A DNA stretch of 64,000 nt from Actinomadura violacea (GCF_017573465.1 NZ_JAGEPF010000005.1:1-64000), one strand, 5' to 3'. Counted from the first letter of the stretch, positions 54,039-63,231 are shown. Made by a program: numbers and translations. Notes: generated by a model not told the origin, from the sequence alone.

Positions 54039-54062
54039 GACGTTCCGCATATCGGAAACGTT
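54039..54062. promoter_or_regulatory. Imperfect palindrome between TetR and lipase genes
   Basis: GACGTTCCG, then CATAT, then CGGAAACGTT form an inverted repeat of about 9 bp per arm with one bulged base. It sits just upstream of the lipase start and within the TetR leader. A second short dyad, GTCCC/GGGAC, is at 54021-54035. Confidence 0.65.
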
Positions 54063-54092
54063 CCCGTCTCCGATGCCCCCGAGGAGGAGCAC

Positions 54093-55367
54093 GTGAAGAT
54101 CACCAGTGTGCTCGCCGCACTGAGTCTAGGCGCTGCGACCGTGGTCACCGCGGTCGTGTCCGCCGGGCCTGCGGCGGCGGACACGGCGGGCTGCACCGCG
54201 AGTGACGCCGACATCTACAAGCCCCCCGCGACGGTCACCGGCAACCCCGGCGACATCCTGGCCTGCGCCCCCGCCACCCTGGCCTTCGTGCCGAACCTTC
54301 CCGCGGTCCACGCCTGGAAGGTCCAGTACGTCACCACCGATGCCAAGGGGAACAAGGTCGCCGCGTCGGGCACCGTCGCGGTCCCGGACGCGGCCTGGAG
54401 CAAGGGCGGATCCCGGCCGACCATCGCCTACGCGCCGTTCACGCACGGGACGGGGGCGTCCTGCTCGCTGTCCAAGCAGATGACCACCGGGTTCCAGGAC
54501 CAGTACGAGGCGCCCAACCTGTCCGGATTCCTCAACCAGGGCTGGGCGCTGGCCGCGACCGACGGCGAGGGCTACCTCGACGGGCAGACCCATCCCTACG
54601 TCAACGGGAAGGCCAACGGGCCCGCCACCCTGGACATCGTCCGCGCCGCCCGCAAGATCCCCGGCAGCGGACTGACCGCCGACGGCAAGGTCGGCATCGA
54701 CGGATACTCCGAAGGCGCCAACACCTCCGCCTGGGCCGCCCAGCTCGCCGCCTCCTACGCCCCCGACCTCGACGTCGTCGGCGACGCCTCCGGCGGCATC
54801 CCCGCCGACCTCAAGGCCGCCGCCAAGCAGCTGAACGGCAGTTTCTTCGCCGGGTTCCTCGCCGACACCCTCATCGGCCTGAAGTACCAGTACCCCGAGA
54901 TGCCCTTCGACCAGTACCTCAACGACGCAGGACGCCAAGCCGAGAAGGACGTCAAGAACAACTGCCTGTTCGGCACCCTGGCAGTGTTCGCCGGGCAGAA
55001 GGTCGAGAACTTCACCACCGACCACCTGACCCTGGACCAGCTCTACGCGATCAAGGGCCCGGACGGCACGACGTGGGGCCAGATCGCCGACGGCCTCAAC
55101 CTCGGCGTCGACACCGGCGGCCCGAACTCCTCGGCCAAGTACAAGGTCGGCTTCCCGATGTTCCTGTACCGCGGCTGGCTGGAGGAGATCCTCCCGCACG
55201 AGCCGATGGACCAGCTCCACAAGACCTACTGCCAGAACGGCATCCAGAACCAGTACAAGATCTCCTACCCCACCGAACATGCCACCACCATGTTCGGCGC
55301 CGCCGGAGACGTCCTGAACTTCTTCACCGACCGGTTCGCCGGCAAGCCCTTCACCAACGGCTGCTGA
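54093..55367 (+). CDS. Secreted triacylglycerol lipase (LIP family)
   Basis: A 424-residue exported alpha/beta hydrolase. The signal peptide covers about residues 1-32 (VLAALSLGAATVVTAVVS, cleavage near AAADT). The nucleophile Ser lies in GIDGYSEGANTS, and the late conserved His is in YPTEHATTM, as in PF03583 secretory lipases. Cysteines near the start and end could form disulphides outside the cell. The GTG start follows GAGGAGG. It probably leads an operon with a fatty-acid desaturase, suggesting release of acyl chains outside and modification of membrane lipids inside, under the divergent TetR. Confidence 0.93.
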   Translation: MKITSVLAALSLGAATVVTAVVSAGPAAADTAGCTASDADIYKPPATVTGNPGDILACAPATLAFVPNLPAVHAWKVQYVTTDAKGNKVAASGTVAVPDAAWSKGGSRPTIAYAPFTHGTGASCSLSKQMTTGFQDQYEAPNLSGFLNQGWALAATDGEGYLDGQTHPYVNGKANGPATLDIVRAARKIPGSGLTADGKVGIDGYSEGANTSAWAAQLAASYAPDLDVVGDASGGIPADLKAAAKQLNGSFFAGFLADTLIGLKYQYPEMPFDQYLNDAGRQAEKDVKNNCLFGTLAVFAGQKVENFTTDHLTLDQLYAIKGPDGTTWGQIADGLNLGVDTGGPNSSAKYKVGFPMFLYRGWLEEILPHEPMDQLHKTYCQNGIQNQYKISYPTEHATTMFGAAGDVLNFFTDRFAGKPFTNGC

Positions 55368-55459
55368 GACCCATCGAAGCCCCGGGGCCGCTCCGGCCCC
55401 TGTCGTCGCCCCGGGGCTCCGACGCCCTCCCGCATCCCCCGACACAGAACGGAACACCC

Positions 55460-56641
55460 ATGTCCGTCGCCACCCGCGGTGTCGCGCCGCCACCCGTCGT
55501 CCCTGCGGCCGCGCACCTGTCCGAGGACGACCTGCGCCGGCTCGCCGACGAACTCGACGCGCTGCGACAGGAGGTGATGCACGACCTGGGCGAGGCCGAC
55601 GCCCGCTACATCCGGCGCGTCATCGCCGGGCAGCGCACACTGGAGGTGGCCGGGCGGGTGCTGCTGTTCGCCGCGTCCCGGCGGTGGGCCTGGTGGAGCG
55701 GCACGGCATGCCTGACCCTGGCCAAGATCCTGGAGAACATGGAGATCGGCCACAACGTCATGCACGGCCAGTGGGACTGGATGCACGACCCCAAGATCCA
55801 CTCCACCACCTGGGAATGGGACAACGCCTGCCCCGCCGACCAGTGGAAACACGCCCACAACGTGCTCCACCACACCTACACCAACGTCCTGGGCAAAGAC
55901 CGCGACATCGGCTACACGATCCTGCGTGTCAACGCCGGCCAGCCCTGGCGCCCCTACTACCTCGCCCAACCGTTCTACAACCTGCTGTTCGCCACCCAAT
56001 TCGAACTCGGCAACGCCCTCTACGACCTCGGCGCCCAAGCCGAATCAGGCGAGAAGACCAAAGAAGAACTCCTTGCGAGCCTCGCCGACATCGGCCGCAA
56101 AACCGCACGCCAGGCCGTCAAGGACTACGTCGCCTTTCCCCTGCTGGGCGCCCTGTCGGGACGACACAACGCCCGCCGTGTGCTGACCGCCGACCTGGCC
56201 GCCAACATCCTGCGCAATATCTGGGTGCACACCATCATCTTCTGCGGCCATTTCCCGGGCGACGTGGCCGTCTTCCCCGAGGAGACCCTGACCGCAGAGA
56301 CGCGCGGGCAGTGGTACATGCGGCAGTTGCTCGGCTCCGCCGACATCAGCGGCGGTCCGATCCTGCACCTGCTCACCGGCAATCTGTCCCACCAGATCGA
56401 GCACCACCTGTTCCCCGACATGCCCAGCAACCGGCTGGCCCGGATCGCTCCCCGCATCCGGGACGTGTGCGACCGCTACGGCCTTCCCTACCATTCCGCC
56501 TCACTCCCCCGCCAAGTCGCCCGGCACTGGGCGAAGGTGACCCGCCTCGCCTTCCCAACGGCCACTAAGCACGGTCAAGGCCCGGCTGCGCCTACTCCCT
56601 CTCACCAGCGACATCAACCGCTCCCGCGTGTAATTGCGTAG
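55460..56641 (+). CDS. Membrane fatty-acid desaturase
   Basis: A 393-residue integral-membrane acyl-lipid desaturase with the three di-iron histidine boxes: HNVMHG (about 94), HNVLHHT (about 133) and HQIEHHLFP (about 315). It would introduce a double bond in an acyl chain using O2 and a ferredoxin-type donor, similar to DesA3-like enzymes. It follows the lipase by 92 bp and is probably in the same TetR-controlled operon. The C-terminal 30 residues are Pro/Thr-rich and not conserved. Confidence 0.94.
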   Translation: MSVATRGVAPPPVVPAAAHLSEDDLRRLADELDALRQEVMHDLGEADARYIRRVIAGQRTLEVAGRVLLFAASRRWAWWSGTACLTLAKILENMEIGHNVMHGQWDWMHDPKIHSTTWEWDNACPADQWKHAHNVLHHTYTNVLGKDRDIGYTILRVNAGQPWRPYYLAQPFYNLLFATQFELGNALYDLGAQAESGEKTKEELLASLADIGRKTARQAVKDYVAFPLLGALSGRHNARRVLTADLAANILRNIWVHTIIFCGHFPGDVAVFPEETLTAETRGQWYMRQLLGSADISGGPILHLLTGNLSHQIEHHLFPDMPSNRLARIAPRIRDVCDRYGLPYHSASLPRQVARHWAKVTRLAFPTATKHGQGPAAPTPSHQRHQPLPRVIA

Positions 56642-56880
56642 CCCCCATGGCGGCCCGGCTTGCGCACAGCCGGGGTCGGCACGGTGAGCGTCTTGGCCGT
56701 CGATGGGACGAGCCGGGATCGGCGCTTCGATGTGACGCTCGAGCCGGCTGATCCGACCGGGTCTATGAACCGGCCGACCGACCCGACACGCTCGCGGCCC
56801 TGAGCTGCCTCGAAGGACGGCCGTCGGCAGATCGCGGCCGGCCGTGTCCATCCGGCATGGCATGAGCCGGGGGTCGGGTG

Positions 56881-57354
56881 TCAGGCGATCTCCACGACCG
56901 CCTCGACCTCGACCGGTACCGCGAACGGAAGGGCGCACACGCCGATCGCCGAGCGCGCGTGGCGTCCGGCGTCTCCCCACAGGTCGGTGATCAGGTCGCT
57001 GAAACCGTTGACCACGGCCGGTGTCCGCTCGAAGCCGGGCGTGCAGTTGACGTATCCGGTCACCTTGATCCATCGGCGTACGCGCGTCAGCTCGCCGAAC
57101 TCGCGTTTGAGGGTGGCCAGGGCCGCGAGGGCGCACTGGCGGGCCGCCGTCCTGCCTTCGTCGACGGTCAGGTCGGCGCCGACCTTGCCGCGGGCCAGCC
57201 GGCGCGGGCCGTCGGCCGGGCCGTGCCCGGACAGGTACGCCAAGGAGCCGGCCACCGTGACGAACCGGAGCTGCAGCGCGACGCCCGGGGGCGCGGCGAT
57301 CGGGGCCGGCAGCGCCGCTCCGAGCTCGGACAGGCGTCGTTCGATCGGGTCCAT
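56881..57354 (-). CDS. RidA/YjgF/Rid family protein
   Basis: A 157-residue member of the Rid superfamily (YLSGHGPADG, then RQCALAALATLKREFGEL, then TPGFERTPAVVNGFSDL). Canonical RidA hydrolyses reactive enamine or imine intermediates; the catalytic Arg of RidA is replaced in many subfamilies, and the conserved block here (GVCALPFAVPVEVEAV) has no Arg at the expected site, so imine deaminase activity is doubtful. It diverges from an IclR gene and shares its control region. Confidence 0.88.
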   Translation of the reverse strand: MDPIERRLSELGAALPAPIAAPPGVALQLRFVTVAGSLAYLSGHGPADGPRRLARGKVGADLTVDEGRTAARQCALAALATLKREFGELTRVRRWIKVTGYVNCTPGFERTPAVVNGFSDLITDLWGDAGRHARSAIGVCALPFAVPVEVEAVVEIA

Positions 57355-57372
57355 GCGGGGAAGATAGGGAAC

Positions 57373-57418
57373 TGAAATGCCGTTCCGCAAGATCTTGAAA
57401 GGTGAAACGAGATTCCGC
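57373..57418. promoter_or_regulatory. Two IclR-type sites 30 bp apart
   Basis: TGAAATGCCGTTCCGC (57373-57388) and TGAAACGAGATTCCGC (57403-57418) share TGAAA and TTCCGC ends. They lie between the RidA and IclR genes, 14 bp from the IclR start, and are likely operators. Confidence 0.72.
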
Positions 57419-57431
57419 TAGCGTCCCTGGC

Positions 57432-58220
57432 ATGGTGTCACGCAACCCCACCGACGAGCCGCCCGTCCAGGCCGTCGCCCACGCCTTCGACGTGCTGGAG
57501 CTCCTGGCGGCGGGAGGCCCTCGGATGCTCGGCCAGATCGCCGCGGAAACCGGGCGGTCGAAGGCGACCACGCATCGGCTGCTCGCCACGCTGGTGGCCC
57601 GCGGCTACGCCGAGCAGGACGCCCGGACGGGCGCCTACCGGCCCGGCCTTCGCTGCGCGGAACTGGGCATGACCGTCCTCGCCGGACTCCGGCTGGGCGA
57701 CATCGCCCGGCCGCACCTGGAGGAGCTGAACGCGCGCACCGGCGAGGTCGTCCACCTGTGCGTCTACGACCTGGGCGACGTCGTCTACCTCGCCAAGCTG
57801 GACTCGCGGCTGCCGGTGGCCCCCCAGTCCCGGGTCGGGGCCCGCGCCCCCGCGCACTGCGTCGCACCGGGCCGCGCACTGCTCGCCCATCAGCCGCCCG
57901 ACGAGCTCGCGCGCGTCGCGGAAACCGGGCTGCGGGCCTACACCGAACACACCATCACCGACCCCGACGACCTGGCGCGCGAACTGCGCCGCGTGCGCGA
58001 ACGGGGATACGCGATCAACGAATCGTCGTGGCGCCCCGGCGTGTGCGGCGCCGGCGCCGTCATCCGCGACTACACCGGCGCCCCGGTCGCCGCGGTCGGC
58101 TGCTGCGTGCCCGAGTCCCGGTTCGGCGCGGACCGCCGACGCGAGCTGGCCGCGGCCGTCACGGCGGCGGCCGCCCGGATCTCCGCGGACCTCGGCCACC
58201 GCGAGGCGGCCGCGCGATGA
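57432..58220 (+). CDS. IclR family regulator
   Basis: A 262-residue regulator with an N-terminal winged helix (AFDVLELLAAGGPRMLGQIA, SKATTHRLLATLVARGYAEQ) and the C-terminal effector domain (HLCVYDLGDVVYLAKLDSRL, GYAINESSWRPGVCGAGAVI). IclR proteins control aromatic-acid and short-chain catabolic operons. It overlaps the following alpha/beta hydrolase as ATGA and diverges from a Rid-family gene; this context suggests a small catabolic unit, possibly for a ring-cleavage lactone. Confidence 0.94.
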   Translation: MVSRNPTDEPPVQAVAHAFDVLELLAAGGPRMLGQIAAETGRSKATTHRLLATLVARGYAEQDARTGAYRPGLRCAELGMTVLAGLRLGDIARPHLEELNARTGEVVHLCVYDLGDVVYLAKLDSRLPVAPQSRVGARAPAHCVAPGRALLAHQPPDELARVAETGLRAYTEHTITDPDDLARELRRVRERGYAINESSWRPGVCGAGAVIRDYTGAPVAAVGCCVPESRFGADRRRELAAAVTAAAARISADLGHREAAAR

Positions 58221-58972
58221 GGTCCCGCCTGTTCGCCGAGGTCACCGGCCCGGCCTCCGGCCTGCCTCCCGTCCTGCTGCTGCACAGCCTCGGGCTCGAC
58301 CACTCGATGTGGCGCTCCTGCCTGCCGTTCCTGGCCGCCGACCGGCGCGTGATCGCAGCCGACCTGCCCGGTCACGGCCGGTCCCCCTCCGCCGAGGACA
58401 CCGGCGCCGAACTCGCCGGGCTCCTCGACGACGCCGGAGCCGCCGGCGCGCACGTCGTCGGCGTATCGCTCGGCGGTAACGAGGCGCTCGCCCTGGCCGC
58501 GCGCGCCCCGGACCGCGTGCGGTCGGTGACGGCGGCGGGCTCCTTCGCGTCCCTGGACGAGCCGGAGCGCGCCGCGAAGCTGGCCGCGACCGTCCAGCGC
58601 GCGTCCGGCCTGGGGATGAACCGGTTCGCCGACGCCTACGTCACCGAGACGCTCGCCCCGAGGGCCCGCCGGTCCGACGGCCCGCGGCTGCGCGACGTCC
58701 TCGCCGGCACACCGCTGGAGGCGTACGCGACGGCCGCCCGCCGCTGCTTCGCCACCGACCTGCGGCCCGTCCTGCCGGACATCGGCTGCCCGGTCCTGCT
58801 CCTGGTCGGCCGGCACGACACCAGAACACCCCGCTCCTGCGCCGAGCGCATCGCCACGGGCCTCGTCCACCCGCAAATCCGGGAGATCCCCGCGGCAGGC
58901 CATCTCGCCAACCTTGACGCACCCCAGACCTTCGCCGCCTCCCTCCGAGCCTTCTGGTCCGCCCTGGAGTGA
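58217..58972 (+). CDS. Alpha/beta hydrolase (3-oxoadipate enol-lactonase-like)
   Basis: A 251-residue alpha/beta hydrolase with the oxyanion segment LLHSLGLDHSMW, nucleophile Ser in VVGVSLGGNEA, acid Asp in LVGRHDTRTP and His in IPAAGHLANLD. Its length and motifs resemble PcaD enol-lactonases, but specificity cannot be read from the sequence. It is translationally coupled to the IclR gene upstream. The gap after it, 58973-59181, holds no gene. Confidence 0.88.
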   Translation: MRSRLFAEVTGPASGLPPVLLLHSLGLDHSMWRSCLPFLAADRRVIAADLPGHGRSPSAEDTGAELAGLLDDAGAAGAHVVGVSLGGNEALALAARAPDRVRSVTAAGSFASLDEPERAAKLAATVQRASGLGMNRFADAYVTETLAPRARRSDGPRLRDVLAGTPLEAYATAARRCFATDLRPVLPDIGCPVLLLVGRHDTRTPRSCAERIATGLVHPQIREIPAAGHLANLDAPQTFAASLRAFWSALE

Positions 58973-59181
58973 ACCGGCGCGCCGGACGATCCTCCCGCGA
59001 TGGAGCAGGAACTCGAACTCCTGTCGGCGGGTGCTGGGGTGCTCCTGTCCAGGTATCAGACGCCGTCCGCAGCGCGGCAGGAGCCGAGGGAAGACCTGGC
59101 TTCGGAATCCGTGGGGTTTCAGCAACCTGTTCGTCGGCGGCAACGGCGCCATCCCCGCCGCCACGGCCTGCAACCCGGCCG

Positions 59182-59793
59182 TCAGTCGTCGGTGGACGGG
59201 GGGTTCGGGGTCTGGGGGCGGATTCCGTCGAACACCAGGTTCAGGATGTCTTCGACCTGGCTGGGCGTGTTCGGACGGGCTCCCAGGAGCAGGCGGTAGT
59301 AGAGCGGGGCGTAGATGAGTTCGACGACATCGTCCAGCACGGCGTCGGTCCGGATCTGACCCTGCTGCTGCGCTCGTTCCAGCCGGCGCCGACAGCCCTG
59401 GACACGGGGATTGACCAGCGTGTCCAGGATGGCCTGCGCCGCCGCCGGGTCGGACTGCGCAGCACCGATGACCTCCCGGTATGTCGAGGACTGCGTCGTC
59501 TGGAAGTACTTCGCGACGGCGACCATCTGGTCGCGCAGGTCGGCGTAGATGTCGCCGGTGTCGGGGAACTCGATGGACGGCGCGCTCTGCCGGTCGATCG
59601 CCTCGACCAGCACCGCGGCCTTGGACGGCCACCACCGGTAGATCGTCTGCTTGCCGACCCCGGCTTCCTTCGCGATCGCGTCGACGCTCGTCCTGGCGAA
59701 CCCCTGCTCCAGGCACAGCTTCAGCGCGGCGTCGAGGATCGCCTTGTGGGAGCGCTCGCTCCGGTAACGCGGATTCGCCGGTTCGGTGGTCAT
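59182..59793 (-). CDS. TetR family regulator of the carotenoid oxygenase
   Basis: A 203-residue repressor with the helix-turn-helix AILDAALKLCLEQGFARTSV and KEAGVGKQTIYRWWPSKAAV, near the AcrR/TetR_C_11 group. The C-terminal ligand domain (TYREVIGAAQSDPAAAQAIL) is of unknown specificity. It diverges from the carotenoid oxygenase gene, and two copies of an ACGAGAC dyad lie in the 108-bp gap, so it probably represses both genes. Confidence 0.94.
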   Translation of the reverse strand: MTTEPANPRYRSERSHKAILDAALKLCLEQGFARTSVDAIAKEAGVGKQTIYRWWPSKAAVLVEAIDRQSAPSIEFPDTGDIYADLRDQMVAVAKYFQTTQSSTYREVIGAAQSDPAAAQAILDTLVNPRVQGCRRRLERAQQQGQIRTDAVLDDVVELIYAPLYYRLLLGARPNTPSQVEDILNLVFDGIRPQTPNPPSTDD

Positions 59794-59813
59794 GACCAGG
59801 GATTCTACACGAA

Positions 59814-59884
59814 ACGAGACGACTCGTCTTGACGGAGGGCCACCCCGGGCCTACCGTTCACAGGAACGAGACGTCTTGTCTCGT
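59814..59884. promoter_or_regulatory. Two ACGAGAC-type TetR operators
   Basis: ACGAGACGTCTTGTCTCGT (59866-59884) is an inverted repeat with seven-base arms and a five-base centre. A related site, ACGAGACGACTCGTCT, begins at 59814. They occupy the region between the TetR and oxygenase starts. Confidence 0.82.
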
Positions 59885-59901
59885 CACCTTGGAGGTGAAC
59901 G

Positions 59902-61377
59902 ATGTCCCAGAAGATGTCCCGCCGCCGCGCGCTGACCGCCGGCCTCGCCGCCGGCACCGCACTCGGAGCCGCCGCGATCGGCAGGGCACCGGCCATGGCG
60001 GCCCAGGCCACCCCGCGCAAACGCGACAGCGGAAACCCCTTTCTCGAAGGCGCGTTCACGCCGGTCCACTTCGAGGTGACCGAGTTCGACCTGACGGTCA
60101 CCGGCATGATCCCCAAGGAGCTGACCGGCCGCCTGCTGCGCAACGGCCCCAACGTGCTCGGACTGGAGGACCCGCTCGCCCACCACTGGCTGGTCGGCGA
60201 CGGAATGGTCCACGGCGTCCAGCTCCGCGACGGCAAGGCCGAGTGGTATCGCAGCCGCTGGGTCCGCGCGAAGGGCACCGCCGAGAAACTCGGCGAGCCG
60301 GTACGCGGGGTCCCTGCCGAAACCGACTTCGCGTCGAACGTCAACGTGATCGGATTCCGCGGCAAGACCCTCGCGCTACAAGAGGGCACCGCCCGTCCGC
60401 AGGAACTCACCGATGAGCTCTACACCGTCGGACCGTGCGACTTCGACGGCACATGGGCCGGAACCATGTCGGCCCACACCAAGCTCGACCCGGGCACCGG
60501 TGAACTGCACTCGGTGAGCTACGACGAGAGCACCGACTACGTCCAGTACGTCGTGATCAGCGCGGCCGGCAAGGTGACGTCGACCCGCAAGATCCCCATG
60601 GGCGGGACGATCCTGATGCACGACTTCGCCCTCACCCAGAAATACGTCGTCCTCTACGACCAGCCGATCATGTTCGACCTGGACGCCATGAAGCACGGCC
60701 AGAAGATCCCCTGGGTCTGGGACACCAAGCGCCCCAACCGGGTCGGATACTTCCCTCGCGCCGGAGGAGCGGTCACCTGGATCACGGTGCCTCCCTCCTA
60801 CATCTCGCACACGCTCAACTCCTACGACGACGGCGGCGACATCGTGGTCGACTTCGTGGAGTTCCCCGCGCCGTTCAGCGCCGACCGGCTGTCGACCAGC
60901 GCGCCGCCCGCGCTGGTGCGCTGGACGATCGACCGGGCGCGCGGCGTCGTCCGCCGGACCCAGCTCGATGACCGGCCGCAGGAGTTCCCCCGGGTTCCGG
61001 ACGCGCGGGTCAGCCGCAAGCACCGGTACGGCTACACCGCCGCGACCGCCGACTTCCTGAAGTCCTACGGGCACGGCTCGACCCCCGACTCGGCGTTCAG
61101 CAACGGCCTGGTCAAGCACGACCTGGCCACCGGACGATCGCAGTTCCACCGGTTCCCGCGGCACGCGAGCGCGAGCGAGGCGGTCTTCGTCCCGGGTGCC
61201 GGCGCCCGCGCCGAGGACGACGGCTACGTCCTGTGCTACGTCCACAATCCCGACCGGAACGCCTCGGACCTGGTGATCCTTTCGGCGCAGGACTTCACCG
61301 GGAAGCCGATCGCCCAGATCCACCTGCCGAGCCGGATCCCGCTCGGGTTGCACGGAAGCTGGATCGCCGGCACTTGA
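59902..61377 (+). CDS. Tat-exported carotenoid cleavage oxygenase
   Basis: A 491-residue RPE65/carotenoid-oxygenase-family protein. A Tat signal (SRRRALTAG, then AAGTALGAAAIG, cleavage near AMAAQA) suggests export of the folded, iron-loaded enzyme. Typical motifs are RNGPNVLG near 87, HHWLVGDGMVHG, and the iron-ligand histidines within SAHTKLD, LMHDFALT, YISHTLNSYD and the final LHGSW. Members cleave double bonds in carotenoids, apocarotenoids or stilbenes with O2. GGAGG precedes the start. The divergent TetR is its likely regulator. Lengths and domains look complete. Confidence 0.94.
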   Translation: MSQKMSRRRALTAGLAAGTALGAAAIGRAPAMAAQATPRKRDSGNPFLEGAFTPVHFEVTEFDLTVTGMIPKELTGRLLRNGPNVLGLEDPLAHHWLVGDGMVHGVQLRDGKAEWYRSRWVRAKGTAEKLGEPVRGVPAETDFASNVNVIGFRGKTLALQEGTARPQELTDELYTVGPCDFDGTWAGTMSAHTKLDPGTGELHSVSYDESTDYVQYVVISAAGKVTSTRKIPMGGTILMHDFALTQKYVVLYDQPIMFDLDAMKHGQKIPWVWDTKRPNRVGYFPRAGGAVTWITVPPSYISHTLNSYDDGGDIVVDFVEFPAPFSADRLSTSAPPALVRWTIDRARGVVRRTQLDDRPQEFPRVPDARVSRKHRYGYTAATADFLKSYGHGSTPDSAFSNGLVKHDLATGRSQFHRFPRHASASEAVFVPGAGARAEDDGYVLCYVHNPDRNASDLVILSAQDFTGKPIAQIHLPSRIPLGLHGSWIAGT

Positions 61378-61535
61378 GAACGAGCCGTGCGACGTCCGCA
61401 CCCGCACGCTCACAAGTCGGTCGTGTGACCGCCCGGCCGGCACGGTCCGGGTCCGGCGGTCACGGCGGTGGTGGCGCAGCCCTCGATCGGCTGTGCCACC
61501 ACCGGGCCGGTGCGGAACGGGCCGTGCGGTCGTGG

Positions 61536-63140
61536 TCAGGCGAGGGAGACCAGGTCCCGGTAGTCCTCGTTCCACAAATCCTCGTCCGCGTCCGGCAGCA
61601 GCAGGACGCGGTCGGGGCGCAAGGCGTCGATGGCGTCCTCGTCGTGGGTGACCATCACGATCGCGCCGGGGTAGGAGCCGACCGCGGCCAGGACCTCGGT
61701 GCGGGAGGCGGGGTCGAGGTTGTTGGTCGGCTCGTCCAGCAGCAGGACGTTGGCGCCGGAGTGGACCAGGCCGGCCAGGGCCAGGCGGGTCTTCTCGCCG
61801 CCCGAGAGGACTCCGGCGGGTTTGTCCGCGTCGTCGCCGGAGAACAGGAACGCGCCCAGCACACTCCGGGCTTCACCGTCGGTGAGTTGCGGGGCGGCGG
61901 CGCGCAGGTTCTCCAATACGGTGCGCTCGGCACGGAGGGTGTCGTGTTCCTGGGCGAAGTACCCCAGCCGCAGGCCGTGTCCGTGCACCACCCGCCCGGC
62001 GTCCGGCGGTTCCTGGCCGGCCAGGAGGCGCAGCAAGGTGGTCTTGCCCGCACCGTTGAGGCCGAGGACGAGCAGGCGGCTGCCCCGGTCGACGGCCAGG
62101 TCCACGCGGTCCAGTACCTGGTGGGCGCCGTAGGACTTGGACAGGCTGACGGCGCCGAGCGGCATCCGCCCGCATGCGGCGGGCTCGGGCAGCCGGATCC
62201 TGGCGACCTTCTCCGCGCGGCGGGCCGGCTCCAGCTCCGCCAGCATCCGGTCCGCCCGACGGGCCATGCTCCTGGCCATGACGGCGGTAGCCGACCGCGC
62301 CTTCATTTTGTCGGCTTGCGCGTGCAGGGCCGTCGCCTTGCGTTCGGCGTTGACCCGCTCGCGTGCTCGGCGGCGATCGTCGGTCTCCCGCTGGGTGAGA
62401 TAGGTCTTCCAGCCGGTGTTGTGGATGTCGATGGTGGCGCGCTGCGGGTCGAGGTGGAAGACACGGTTGACCACGTCGGCGAGCAGCGCGGTGTCGTGGC
62501 TGATCACCACCAGGCCGCCCTGGTGGCTCTGGAGGAAGGTGCGCAGCCAGGCGACGGAGTCGGCGTCCAGGTGGTTGGTCGGCTCGTCGAGCAGCAGCGT
62601 GCCGCCGTGTCCGGCGAACAGGATGCGGGCGAGTTCCACCCGGCGCTTCTGGCCGCCGGACAGCGCGCCGACCGGTTCGCCCAGCACGCGTTCGGGCAGC
62701 CCGAGACCGGCCGCGACCCGGGCGGCCTCGGCCTCGGCCGCGTACCCGCCGCCGGCCTGCAGGGCGGTCTCGGCGCGGGCGTAGGCGTTCATCGCCCGTT
62801 CCAGCGCGGCGGGCCCGGCGGCGTCGGCCATGGCGGTCTCGGCCGCGCGCATCGCGCGCAGGGCCCGGTCCAAGCCGCGGGCGGACAGGATCCGGTCGGT
62901 CACGGTGACGGCCGGGTCGGCCGTGCGGGAGTCTTGGGCCAGCAGGCCGACCGGACCGGTGTGCGTGATCGTCCCGGCGGAAGGCCTGGCCCGCCCGGCG
63001 AGGGCGGTCATCAAGGTGGTCTTGCCCGCGCCGTTGCGGCCGACCAGGCCGACGCGGTCGCCGGGAGAGACGGAGAAGGAGATGTCGCAGAGCAGCAGGC
63101 GGGCGCCCGCACGCAGCTCGACACCGCGAACGGTGATCAT
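61536..63140 (-). CDS. ABC-F family ATPase
   Basis: A 534-residue soluble protein with two ABC domains (Walker A GRNGAGKTT near 35 and GLNGAGKTT near 330; signatures ALSGGQKRRVELA and VLSGGEKTRLALA; Walker B LLLDEPTNHLD and LLLDEPTNNLD), a long linker between them and no membrane segment. ABC-F proteins bind the ribosomal E site to assist translation or to displace antibiotics. The Arg/Lys-rich interdomain linker (about 235-290) is the part that reaches the peptidyl-transferase centre. The start at 63140 follows CGGAG; the open frame extends a further 42 codons. Confidence 0.93.
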   Translation of the reverse strand: MITVRGVELRAGARLLLCDISFSVSPGDRVGLVGRNGAGKTTLMTALAGRARPSAGTITHTGPVGLLAQDSRTADPAVTVTDRILSARGLDRALRAMRAAETAMADAAGPAALERAMNAYARAETALQAGGGYAAEAEAARVAAGLGLPERVLGEPVGALSGGQKRRVELARILFAGHGGTLLLDEPTNHLDADSVAWLRTFLQSHQGGLVVISHDTALLADVVNRVFHLDPQRATIDIHNTGWKTYLTQRETDDRRRARERVNAERKATALHAQADKMKARSATAVMARSMARRADRMLAELEPARRAEKVARIRLPEPAACGRMPLGAVSLSKSYGAHQVLDRVDLAVDRGSRLLVLGLNGAGKTTLLRLLAGQEPPDAGRVVHGHGLRLGYFAQEHDTLRAERTVLENLRAAAPQLTDGEARSVLGAFLFSGDDADKPAGVLSGGEKTRLALAGLVHSGANVLLLDEPTNNLDPASRTEVLAAVGSYPGAIVMVTHDEDAIDALRPDRVLLLPDADEDLWNEDYRDLVSLA

Positions 63141-63168
63141 GAGATAACACTCCGAGAAAGCCGAGGGA

Positions 63169-63231
63169 CACACTTCTGGTGTGGAAGCGGGTCCTTCAGC
63201 TAGGAAACTCGGGGCGTGGACATGCATCCAC
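63169..63231 (-). promoter_or_regulatory. Leader of the ABC-F gene with two dyads
   Basis: CACAC/GTGTG with a five-base loop (63169-63183) and GTGGA/TCCAC with a six-base loop (63216-63231) lie 29-91 bp before the ABC-F start. Antibiotic-resistance ABC-F genes are often controlled by leader attenuation. An ATG in this leader is in frame with the gene, so no separate leader peptide is evident. Confidence 0.35.

Noticed and set aside
61233..63203. 656-codon plus-strand frame
   Set aside because: Antisense shadow of the ABC-F gene, rich in Gly/Val/Gln repeats.
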